Shown in pieces: positions 35,104 through 44,620 of a stretch of 64,000 nt of DNA. The DNA is taken from NCBI GenBank assembly GCA_030544215.1, contig JARZZO010000011.1:51147587-51211586 (forward strand), in the 5' to 3' direction. The position numbers were made by a program, and so were the translations under genes. The notes beneath the pieces are model-generated. The model was given only the letters and a program-made list of their open reading frames with translations. It ran no database searches and was not told the origin of the DNA. The DNA comes from Zantedeschia hybrid cultivar. Taxonomy: Eukaryota; Streptophyta; Magnoliopsida; Alismatales; Araceae. How positions within the stretch are numbered: position 1 is the first letter of the stretch; every line of letters begins with the position of its first letter.

Positions 35104-38100
35104 CTAAGGGTAGTATTTCTTAAGATGTAAACCATTCCAGGGATGTTTTAACTCTTCTCCTTCTGCATTAACAAGACGATAAGCATTACCAGGAAAAGCG
35201 TGCGATACAACATAAGGTCCTTCCCAGTTGGGTTGGAGCTTAGAACGCGGACCACCAGGTTTAACAAAAATTCTTTTGACAACCATTTCACCGACTTTGA
35301 ACTTACGTTCAATGACTTTCTTTTGATAAAAACGTGCTAGTCTATTTTGATAAACTTTTGCATGATTAGCAGCTGACCATCTTTTCTCGTCTAAAAGTTC
35401 CAATTGAGCAAGGAGTGCTGAACGATGTTCATCAATGGAAAATTCCTTATTCAATTGTACCCTTAATGACGGTATAAGGATCTCATATGGAACTACCGCC
35501 TCCATTCCAAATGTTAAGGAATAAGGAGTTTGCCCAGTAGGCGTGCGGATTGAAGTTCGGTAGGCCCATAGAGCCTCAACCAATTTTTCTGGCCAATCTG
35601 TGAATTTGTTAGATTTACACGTCTTTTTGATAATTTTTATCAAAGTCTTATTTGTTGCCTCTGCTTGGCCATTGCCTTGCGGATAATAAGGAGATGAATG
35701 ATGCAATGCAATTTTTTACCTGTTACAGAGGTCCTTCAATTCCTGTGACACGAACTGCGGTCCGTTGTCGGTGACGATGGTGCTTGGAATTCCAAATCGA
35801 GTGATGATGTTCTTCATGATGAACTTGCAGACGGTTGATGCTTTGATCTCCACGTACGCTTCAGCTTCTGCCCACTTGGTGAAGTATTCCGTTGCCGTGA
35901 GAATGAAAGATTTTTGCTTGATGCCGGAATCTGGATTACCAAGAGGTCCAATAATGTCGAAAGCCCACATGGAGAAAGGCCATGGGGAAGAAACAGGATG
36001 GAGTGAAGATGCAGGAGAATGAATTTTGTCAGCGTGAAGTTGACACTTAGCACACCTACGAACATACCCTACACAGTCTTCTTCCATGGTTGGCCAATAA
36101 AATCCTTGTCTAAGGATCTTCTTTGCTAGCATCTGTCCATTGACATGACCACCACAAACTCCACTATGAGCTCCTTCCATAACCTTCCAAAGCTCATCTT
36201 CGTCTAGACATCTCAGAAGAACTCCATCAAAACCTCTCTTATACAATGCTCCTCCAACTAGGGTGTATCTTTGAGAAACTCTCCTGATATCTCTTTTCTC
36301 TTCAGTTGTAGCTTCCTCAGGATACGATTGATCTTCACAATATTTTGCAATTTCATAATACCATGGCTTCTGTTCGTCATCCATCTCTTCTAACAGCTCT
36401 ATCAGCATGATTTCTCTTTTCTCAATGATATCTCCGTCTCTGACTTTCTTCAGCAACTTCTCCTTAGTTCTAAGGAATGAAGGGTCTTTCACGGCGGGTG
36501 AAAGACGCCTATGAACTATGATTGATTCGGATTGTTTGCTGATTGGAAAATCAAGAGAAGATGCAAGTGAAGCTAGAGCGTCAGCTAAGATGTTTTGATT
36601 CCTAGGGACATGGACAAAGATCAATTTTGTGAAAAGCTTTGAGTAAGCAGAAGTAAGCTCTTGATAAGGCTTGAGCTTGGGATCGAGAGTTCGATACTTG
36701 GTCAACACTTGGCGAAGAATCAGTTGGCTATCACCTACAATCCTGAGTTTGGTGGCACCATGGAAATGAGCAGCCTCGAGACCAGCAAGAAGTGCCTCGT
36801 ATTCAGCTATATTGTTCGTGACTGGAAAATCAAGCTGAAAGGCTTGTGGAATGATGATACCTTCAGGTGATAACAGAACAATACCTATCCCTTTTCCATG
36901 AGAATTCAGAGCTCCGTCAAAATGCAGAGTCCACATATCATCTTTGATTTGATTTATGGACATCAGTTCCTCATCCGGAAACTCTGATCGGACTGGATCA
37001 AAACGAGGAAGGGGATGATGAGCTAGATGTTCTGCTATGGCATAGCCCTTAATCGCTTTCTGCTGAATATAAGTGATGTCGAATTGAGATAGAAAGCTTT
37101 GCCATCGCGCTAACCTATCAGTAAGAACAGATTTCTCCAGAAGGAATTTGATCGGATTCATCCTAGCGATGAGATGAACTTCATGGGCCAGAAAATAATG
37201 TTTTAATTTCTGCACAACCCAAACCAATGCTGCACATGTTTTCTCCATCGCTGTATATCTCTGTTCAGCGGGGTTGAGAAGTTTAGAGAGATAGTAGGCT
37301 GCCCTCTCTTTTCCTTCTTCATCTTCTTGTGCTAGGACAGCCCCCACTGCATCATCCAGGACTGAAATATAAAGTATCAATGGTTTGCCTGGAGATGGTG
37401 GTCTCAAGACAGGAGGACTTGCTAAATAATTCTTTAATCCATCGAATGCCTCTTGACACTTATCGTCCCAATCAAATTTGACTCCCGGCTTGGTAAGCTC
37501 GTAAAACGGCTTACACCTTTGTGAGTGCTGGGAGACAAAACGGCGAATAAATTGTAACCTCCCGATTAATCCTCTTAACTCTTTCAAGTTTTTAGGAGGT
37601 GGCATTTCTCTAATAGCCTTCGCCTTGTTAGGATCGATCTCAATTCCCCGTTTGCTGACAATGAATCCAAGTAATTTTCCTGAAGATACCCCAAATACAC
37701 ATTTCTTGGGGTTCATCTTTCACTGATATTCTCTCGATCTTTCTAATACCCTTGCCAAAACTTTGGCGTGCTCAGCCTTTGTTTTAGATTTAACTAATAA
37801 GTCATCCACATACACTTCCAGATCTATGTGCATCATGTCATGAAATATTGCCATCATGGCCCTTTGATAAGTGGCTCCAGCATTCTTCAATCCAAATGGC
37901 ATGACAACATAACAATATGTTCCCCAAGGTGTAGTGAATGACGTTTTCTCTTGATCTTCTTCTGCCAGCTTAATCTGATTATATCCTGAAAATCCATCCA
38001 TAAATGATAATGTCTCATAGCCAGCGGTATTATCGATGAGTACATCAATATGAGGCAATGGAAAATCATCTTTAGGACACGCCCGGTTCAGATCGCGGAA

Positions 38101-38985
38101 GTCAATGCAAATTCTGACCTTCCCATCCTTCTTCATAACCGGGACTATATTAGCCACCCATTGTGGATAAAGGACAACTCTAATAAATTTAGCTTTATGC
38201 AACTTATCGACCTCTTCCTTCATTTTTAGAGCCATTTGTGGGTGGAATCGCCTCAATTTCTGTTTGACCGGGCTAGCTCCTTCCTTTAATGTCAACCTGT
38301 GTTCAACTAAAGACGAGTCTAACCCCGGCATATCCTCATAACTCCAGGCGAAAGTGTCCTTATAGTCCTTGAGCACTTGTACCATTGCGTTCTCATCCTC
38401 TGTAGAAAGATTTTTACTGACGAGGACAACCTTAGGTTCGTCTTCAGTCCCTAAATTAATTTCTTTGGTGGGCTCTTCTACGGCAGCTGAGGGTTCATCG
38501 AATCTCTTCACTCCACTGGCATATGCCTCAGCCGCGTCCTCGTCATCTTCCTCTTCAACAATGGGGTCCTTTTCATGTACTAATTCATATACCCCGTACC
38601 CATCGTTGACTGACTCATCGTCCATGCAATCTTCTAGCATCTGAATTGGATTTTCTAAAAGCTGAGGGATCAAAGAGCAAGAAGAGCACTTGTCAGCTAA
38701 GTCCTGGAGGTATCTATCTGGAATTTGCCTCCCCTTAGGCTTCCTAGACTGACTAACCTGACTAGACTGACTAAAACTAGACTGCCTAACCTCACTATCA
38801 TAACCTAAGGAAGACGAAGCAGGATGACAATCCTGGGATACAAGTGGAAATACAAGAGAATCCTCCCGAGGGGAGGGACAGAGTAAATCTAGAAGAGAAT
38901 CTTGACCGAAGGACCCGCGCGATGGGGTGCAATCGGACAAGTAAGATGTTTCCTCGAAGAGGATTTGGGAAGAATTTGTTGCCAA
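35104..38985 (-). pseudogene. T2 pol: RT, RNase H, second RNase H, integrase; two in-frame stops
   Basis: Three open pieces in one register: 38,985-37,720 (421 aa; acidic N-terminal linker, RT palm with YVDDLLVK near residue 392), 37,716-35,716 (666 aa; RT thumb, RNase H, archaeal-type RNase H with DGALNSHGKG, NNIAEYEALL, DSQLI and DALASLAS, then integrase zinc motif and core with DIIGP and TDNGPQF) and 35,706-35,104 (200 aa; QAEATN Glu and the C-terminal domain). The breaks are TGA at 37,720-37,722 and TAA at 35,716-35,718. T1 has sense codons at both sites, so each is a private nonsense change. Pol would copy and integrate the element. It is in the same register as Gag-Pro but separated by ~110 bp with stops. 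Confidence 0.93.
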
Positions 38986-39096
38986 ATTGGCGTTTTTTTT
39001 TGGAAAATGAAAGAATTAAACATAAAGCAAGAATGAATATAAATGGGAGGAGAATCAGACGGAGGAAGTGGCACCAAGGCCAGAGGATTGGGGGGA

Positions 39097-42000
39097 TCAT
39101 ATAATAATGTCCCAGATCAGATCATACAACCTCTCTAGATCGAGAGGAGGTTGTGGTATAACGTCCCGAGGGGACAGAGTAATCATGACGGGCGGAGCCC
39201 GTGGAATATCTTCAATTATGACCCGCGACCAAGTCGGGGTCAAAAGTAGTGTGCGAAATAAGGTATGGAGCATGAAGACATGTGAAGGATATGTCCCCCT
39301 CCAGAGCAGATCTGTTGTATAACCAGCTTCATAGGGGTCATCTGGTTCCCCTTCATCAGTCTCTTCAGATAGCAGTATCCGCTTGTCAAATATGGCACCA
39401 GGGCTTTCAATCAATTCATCAATCTGCGGCGGCCACTTAGGTTCTGCAGGATCTAGAAATAGTCTGTTCAGTCCAATATACAGGTCCCTGAGGTCGAACC
39501 ACCTGTACCATTCACATTCAGGGTCATGAAATTTCCTCCTTTTCATAGGCCGCAGAGCCTCCAAGGATTGGTACGTAAGCAGTTCAGAGCAATGTCTGGC
39601 CAAATCCCTCCCATATATATCATGGAAGTCAAAACAGGAAGTAATGACTACCGTATTGTCATAGCTGAGTATGGGCCCTTTCACGAAGTGAGTACACAGG
39701 GTCCATGTTAGGGGATCTCGGCCTTCTTTGAGTGGCGTAGACATTGCCTCCCAGATCTTCGGACCTTCTTTGATTTCTGCTTTCTGAACCAGATCTTGCT
39801 TCAGTTTTATTGGCCTATAGCCCAGACCACTTCCAGGTGCTGCTCGATGATTTCTGACAGGAGTGGTCCTGCCTTGCAATTGTATGCCCAGACCTTTCCC
39901 AGGCTTGTAGCCGTTCTTCATCATGATCCTCCATCCTGGGGTACTCATGCACTTCCCCCTTTTGATAGCATTTAACGGATATGGAGAAATAGTAGCGGCT
40001 TTCAGAGGATCAGCCACTGGACGGTAGACCTGTAATACCGACAGAAAAGGTTGTCGGCCAGGTAAGACAGCAGATTTGATGTTCAAGGAATGAGCAGCAG
40101 CAAGGATCGGCATGCTCGTTACTTTAATTATTCGTCCTTTGTAAGGAAATTTGAGGCATTGATGATTCGTAGAAGGAATCGCCTCAAGAGTTTTAATATA
40201 AGGACGGCCTAAAATAGCATTTATGGAAGGGTCGATTTCCAAGATGTGAAATTCGACCTTTGCATGACTTACAGGGCCCAGCTCCACCTTTAAATAAACC
40301 ATTCCCAGAGGGGAACGGGTAGAATTGTCATATGCTGTTACTGATATGGGGCTGGGCAGCCATTTCTCTTTGGGTACACCGCATAACTCCAGGGTCTTCG
40401 GAGGTAGAACATTGATCGAAGCTCCTGTATCGACCAGGCATGCATCAACGGCCTTCTTACAGATGTTAACCGTGATGCTCAGGGCCATGCTTCTGGCTGC
40501 CGGCGGTGCTAGTTCCGATGTATGAAATGTTATAGAGGGCTGATCCCCCTGAGGAACTAGTAGTGCTGCAATCTTCTCTACCGGCACGTCTTCATTGACC
40601 ATCACCTTTTGCAGGTATTCCATTAAAGCTTCTTGGTGACTTTTGGATCTTTTGATTAGTTCGAGTATAGTGATCCGTGCCGGTGTCCGATCTAGGTGTT
40701 TCAACAAGTCATATTGAGTGCCTGGTGCACTCTCTTCATTGTGGGCTTCCTCATTCGGCTGTGATGGGCCGTCTCTGACTGTGGACTGAGGAAAGACCTT
40801 GTTGAAAATCCTTCCACTCCGGAGCGCGTGTTCCTCAACCGTGGAGGATCCGGGTGACACTTTAAGTACCGCAGAGTTGGATGGTGCGGATGGCGTAGAA
40901 GGTTGGTGTGTAGGTGATGGCGTAGGGCTAGGTGGTGATGGCGCGGTATGGATTAAAGGCCTAGAGGGTTGGATAGTGGATGGGTAAGTGGTTGGTGAAG
41001 TGGGGAATGGTACGCGTAATAGTGGTCTAGATGGTAAGGGCATATCTGGATAGGCGGTAGTGGTAGTGGGAGATGGTATGCGTAATAGTGGCCTAGATGG
41101 TAGGAGGGGTGCGTTATTGGTTTGCGGGGGGTTATATGATGGAGGCGTAGTGGTGCGGGGCGTAATGGGTCTTAGGAAGGCGGGTAGTGGTAATGGGTTA
41201 TTGGGTGTGGGCGAGTGGTATGTAGGTGTGGGTATGGGGGTAATGGTAACGGGTTGTGGCCTTGGTATGTGGATGGTGCGGCGTGGTGGTCGCTCTGCGG
41301 TACTTTGAACGTGACCCGTTGAACAAAGAGAGGAAGAGTCCTCTACTCTCCACTGCTGCCCACGACCAGCCTCAGACTGGCTGTTCGTCAAGATGGGAGC
41401 AACCTGGTTTTGGTTCTGATGCTCCGGGAGCGGATTCTGCACTATTCCCATGTTGGGTGGTGCTACTGCCTGTGCCGGTGGTCTTGCTTGCTGCTGCTGC
41501 TGCTGCGGTCTCCTCGCCTTCAGGGCTGTTATGTATTTCTTCATTTCCTCCCAGTCAATGCCGCCCTGCTCGTTGAGATCATGGATATAATCTCTGAATT
41601 GGAAGCAGGTGTCAATGGTATGCCCAGGTTGCCTGTGGAAGTAGCAATACCTAGACGTATCGGCATTTTGAGGCCAGACGGCCTTCTCTCTCGGCAAAGC
41701 TAAGGCATTGGCTGCCATTAAAGCGCTGAAGATATCTGCCAAGGATTCTGGGAGGGCCGGGTACTCTGCCATTTTCGGGCCTGGAGGTCTCCTTTGTTGG
41801 CTGTAGTCACCAGGAGGAGGGACATTGTGGTACGCCGGCGGTGCGCGCGGCTGGTACTGTGGCTGTTGCTGTTGCTGCTGATGTGGCTGCTGATACTGCT
41901 GTTGCCGTTGCGGCTGTTGCTGTAGCTGTTGCTGACTCGGCTGCTGGGGCCGCTGGTACTGCTGTTGGTAATGGGGGTTCTGCTGTTGCCTGTACCCCTG

Positions 42001-43536
42001 CTGGCTCGGCTGTGGTGGCCTCTGGTACTGCTGACTCCTCACAAACTGGGGCGAGTTATTGTTCATAGTACTGACCTGCTCGTGAGAGAGCGTGCCCTCA
42101 GTAGTTGGACCTGAGCTAGGAGAATTCGGCACTGCAGGCTTCCGAGGTGGAGGCCTGTTAGGTCTGTGAGGATCAAAGACGCTAGAGAATGTAGCGTCCT
42201 TGAAAGCATTCTGGCAGTACCGTGCCCTTTCATAGAGCTCTGCCATGTTCGTCAAGTTGTTCAAGGAGAGGACTAGCTTGAACTGGGGAGTGGCATTGGA
42301 AATCAACATTTTCACTTGTTCGGATTCGGACAAGTGATCTTTCACTTTTTCAGCCAAGCCCCGCCACCTGTCAGCAAAACTGACAAACTCCTCGTCCGGA
42401 TTCATCTTTTCTGCAATAAGATCCGTGATAGACAAGGAGGGTGCAACTCTGTCCTGGTATCGTTGGATAAATTTGCGTGAAACGATACCGTAATCCTCTA
42501 CTTCTGAGGGTTCCAGAGAAAAGAACCACTCGAGGGCTGGTCCCTCTAGGGATCTCCTGAACAAGAAAGCCAATGACCTCTTATCATTCTGCCAAAAGGA
42601 GGATTCGTACATGAACTCCTTCAGGTGCGTGAAGGGGTTACCAGTACCGTTATACTTTCGATACACTGGCATTTCAGAGGGTGGCAGGTGGAACACTGGC
42701 AGGCTCGGTAAGTTAATTTCTGGCACAGCTTTAACCCCCATCATCTTTTGAAGATTGTTGAACTGCTCATCCATGCGTTCCATCTTGGCCAGCAACGTCT
42801 GCGTGGTCAGATCTGCCTGGGGAGGAGGAGGAGGAGGAAGTACCTGATAGGCCTGCTGCCTAGAGTACGTTGGACAAGGAGGATAATAAGGATGAGGTCC
42901 GGCAGAGCTTCCGCCATGCCCGAGGGCATTTTGATAAATGGGCGTCTGCGGTCTAGCCGGTGGCCTGGATGACGAAAGTTGTGGCCCAGTTGGCCGAGAA
43001 GTAAGATGAAGGCCTTCCATGGCCTGATGGATATAAGGAGGAGGAGGTTGTTGAGGAACAACAGGGGGAGCCACAGGATTCGGCTCAGCAGGCTGCATGG
43101 GTGCCTTCCCCTTCAAGATAGACTGGATCGCCTCGAACTGCTGAGGGTCCAGTCGGGAGGCAAGAACTCCCAAAGCATTAACAAGATCCATAGGATCGGA
43201 GGATGGGGGATCATATTGATTCATGTCCCCCTCAAGGTCAGGATTGGGAATCGCATATTCATGCGGAGGAAGATCATGATATTGATCGTGCGGATTAAAA
43301 AGAGGAGTTCGGACATTCCCGTCATGTCGAACTGGAATGGGGACAGAATTACGAGAGGCATCAGCATCTCTCCCGTTCTCGTAGTTGAAATCAGAATTGC
43401 GAGGGGCATTAGCATCTCCCTCGTAGTTGATAATGGCGTCTTGGGCCATACTCAAATCTCTGCCTGATCGCAGCAACATTATATTAGATTCTCTTTTCAA
43501 AAAATTAATCAAACAAGTTGTGCAGAGATTAATCAA
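39097..43536 (-). CDS. T2 Gag-Pro polyprotein with G-patch-like segment
   Basis: 1,479 codons from the first ATG; the ATG at 43,479 (MLLRSGRDLSM) is an equally likely start and leaves 1,460 aa. Order by my count: Pro-rich N-terminus; capsid domain about 290-440 (PALEWFFSLEPSEV); Gln-rich 500-560; His/Cys motif YCYFHRQPGHTIDTC about 630-645; Pro-rich stretch 750-880 with three LPSRPLLR-like repeats; aspartic protease DTGAS about 1,036-1,040; G-patch-like segment NGYKPGKGLG about 1,208; then ~230 residues of unknown role. Gag forms the particle, protease matures it. Relative to T1 a 2-bp loss near 39,106 ends the frame ~35 codons early. This is the only long intact gene in the window. Confidence 0.93.
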   Translation of the reverse strand: MINLCTTCLINFLKRESNIMLLRSGRDLSMAQDAIINYEGDANAPRNSDFNYENGRDADASRNSVPIPVRHDGNVRTPLFNPHDQYHDLPPHEYAIPNPDLEGDMNQYDPPSSDPMDLVNALGVLASRLDPQQFEAIQSILKGKAPMQPAEPNPVAPPVVPQQPPPPYIHQAMEGLHLTSRPTGPQLSSSRPPARPQTPIYQNALGHGGSSAGPHPYYPPCPTYSRQQAYQVLPPPPPPQADLTTQTLLAKMERMDEQFNNLQKMMGVKAVPEINLPSLPVFHLPPSEMPVYRKYNGTGNPFTHLKEFMYESSFWQNDKRSLAFLFRRSLEGPALEWFFSLEPSEVEDYGIVSRKFIQRYQDRVAPSLSITDLIAEKMNPDEEFVSFADRWRGLAEKVKDHLSESEQVKMLISNATPQFKLVLSLNNLTNMAELYERARYCQNAFKDATFSSVFDPHRPNRPPPRKPAVPNSPSSGPTTEGTLSHEQVSTMNNNSPQFVRSQQYQRPPQPSQQGYRQQQNPHYQQQYQRPQQPSQQQLQQQPQRQQQYQQPHQQQQQQPQYQPRAPPAYHNVPPPGDYSQQRRPPGPKMAEYPALPESLADIFSALMAANALALPREKAVWPQNADTSRYCYFHRQPGHTIDTCFQFRDYIHDLNEQGGIDWEEMKKYITALKARRPQQQQQQARPPAQAVAPPNMGIVQNPLPEHQNQNQVAPILTNSQSEAGRGQQWRVEDSSSLCSTGHVQSTAERPPRRTIHIPRPQPVTITPIPTPTYHSPTPNNPLPLPAFLRPITPRTTTPPSYNPPQTNNAPLLPSRPLLRIPSPTTTTAYPDMPLPSRPLLRVPFPTSPTTYPSTIQPSRPLIHTAPSPPSPTPSPTHQPSTPSAPSNSAVLKVSPGSSTVEEHALRSGRIFNKVFPQSTVRDGPSQPNEEAHNEESAPGTQYDLLKHLDRTPARITILELIKRSKSHQEALMEYLQKVMVNEDVPVEKIAALLVPQGDQPSITFHTSELAPPAARSMALSITVNICKKAVDACLVDTGASINVLPPKTLELCGVPKEKWLPSPISVTAYDNSTRSPLGMVYLKVELGPVSHAKVEFHILEIDPSINAILGRPYIKTLEAIPSTNHQCLKFPYKGRIIKVTSMPILAAAHSLNIKSAVLPGRQPFLSVLQVYRPVADPLKAATISPYPLNAIKRGKCMSTPGWRIMMKNGYKPGKGLGIQLQGRTTPVRNHRAAPGSGLGYRPIKLKQDLVQKAEIKEGPKIWEAMSTPLKEGRDPLTWTLCTHFVKGPILSYDNTVVITSCFDFHDIYGRDLARHCSELLTYQSLEALRPMKRRKFHDPECEWYRWFDLRDLYIGLNRLFLDPAEPKWPPQIDELIESPGAIFDKRILLSEETDEGEPDDPYEAGYTTDLLWRGTYPSHVFMLHTLFRTLLLTPTWSRVIIEDIPRAPPVMITLSPRDVIPQPPLDLERLYDLIWDIII

Positions 43537-43966
43537 ACAAGTGGATGCTTAACGTGATTTCAGGATTCCTTGTTGAGTTATTTGAATTGGATTAAACCAC
43601 AATTTCGCTCAGGGAAGGATCCTATTTTCAGTTCAGTTTCCACCGTTATTCTCTAAGGTTCTCTTTCACAACGCTTTCAGAATCTAGCCGGGACTTCAAT
43701 TGGTACAACCAGCCCGATGATCAAGGAGGAATACCTTGATTTTGGGGACTTATGGAGGTCTCAACGTCAACTTCTCTAGTCTGATCAAGGGACCAACCCA
43801 ATCAGAGAGAGTTGCTAACGTCGAGTAATGTGTTCCTAAGAAAAGGAGGGTTTTAGCCTCAATGCATATGCCCTGCGACCTGGATGGCCTCTAATGCTTA
43901 ATAGAGTAATGGGTAGTTAGCACTCAACACAGAAATCTGGAAACTGAGAAATAATTAAGAAACTGT

Positions 43967-44227
43967 CTGAATCGCGTCGATGATAGTCGACGCTATTCAA
44001 AACAGAACTTAATTCTTTCGCAGAGAACAGATGCAAACAGCAGAGAAAACCTGGAAAATAACTAAAAACTGTCTGAATCGCGTCGATTATGGTCGACGCT
44101 ATTCAATACAGAGCTTAATTATTTCACAGAAACATATGCAAACGACAGAGATAATCTGGAGGCTAAAAGGCGTCCAGGTGTCCTGACGCGGTTTTGAAAC
44201 GCGTCGCTGTTCCTGGACGCTTTTTAG
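43967..44227 (-). repeat. Four 34-bp palindromic modules in T2 leader
   Basis: At 43,967-44,000, 44,073-44,106, 44,163-44,196 and 44,194-44,227 (the last two share three bases). Arms such as CTGAATCGCGTC and GACGCTATTCAA. The last pair can also fold as one larger structure through ctaaaaggcgtccagg (44,163-44,178) and cctggacgctttttag (44,212-44,227), 15 of 16 paired. Confidence 0.82.
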
Positions 44228-44431
44228 TTCGCAGAAACAGATTTCTAGAAGGATTTTCTGGGTCGAATCCTCCTTAAACAGGGTAAAATGCAGTAAATAA
44301 TCGACTCATGCAAAGATTTTTAGTTTCAGATTTTAAACAAGATGATTTACTATCTAAACAACTAAGAAATCACGCAATCACACAGCATTTTATCACCAAA
44401 AACAGCTTTTTTTTAAACTAATCAAAGGGGA

Positions 44432-44537
44432 GGCAAGATCTTGCCACTGGGGTGTGCACGTGGTGCACGAGGGAAATTACTTAAACTAAACACTCACCAA
44501 TTGGTGAGGACGTGTCGAAAGACACAAGTGGTGCACC
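44432..44537 (-). other. Palindrome cluster near the T2 primer site
   Basis: Perfect palindromes GGCAAGATCTTGCC (44,432-44,445) and CTCACCAATTGGTGAG (44,493-44,508); two GTGCAC sites (44,454-44,459, 44,463-44,468); a hairpin gtgtc-gaaa-gacac (44,512-44,525); GGTGCACC (44,530-44,537). Such self-complementary sites in a retroelement leader fit RNA dimerisation or packaging signals; this is inference. Confidence 0.55.
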
Positions 44538-44596
44538 GTGGGTGCCCGGTATGATAATAGCAAGAACAAAAGAAATTAAAAGACGGCGAGACCAAG

Positions 44597-44613
44597 TCCC
44601 ACCGTGATCGCCA
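44597..44613 (-). promoter_or_regulatory. Primer binding site of T2, probably tRNA-Arg
   Basis: Minus-strand TGGCGATCACGGTGGGA, seven bases from the LTR. It resembles the complement of a plant tRNA-Arg 3' end as I recall it (TGGCGACCACGGCAGGA), with three transitions. tRNA-Arg priming is known for Ogre elements. The tRNA identity should be treated as likely, not proven. Confidence 0.7.
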
Positions 44614-44620
44614 AAAGAGC

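Larger units (their letters stand above)
43537..44596 (-). other. T2 5' leader
   Basis: About 1.06 kb between primer site and gag. It contains four 34-bp modules (43,967-44,227) and a palindrome cluster next to the primer site (44,432-44,537). No upstream gene seen; the frames here are short. Confidence 0.8.

Noticed and set aside
41060..42114. Plus-strand frames opposite the T2 Gag-Pro gene
   Set aside because: Shadows of the Pro/Gln-rich coding strand; repetitive Val/Ala or Leu/Val composition.
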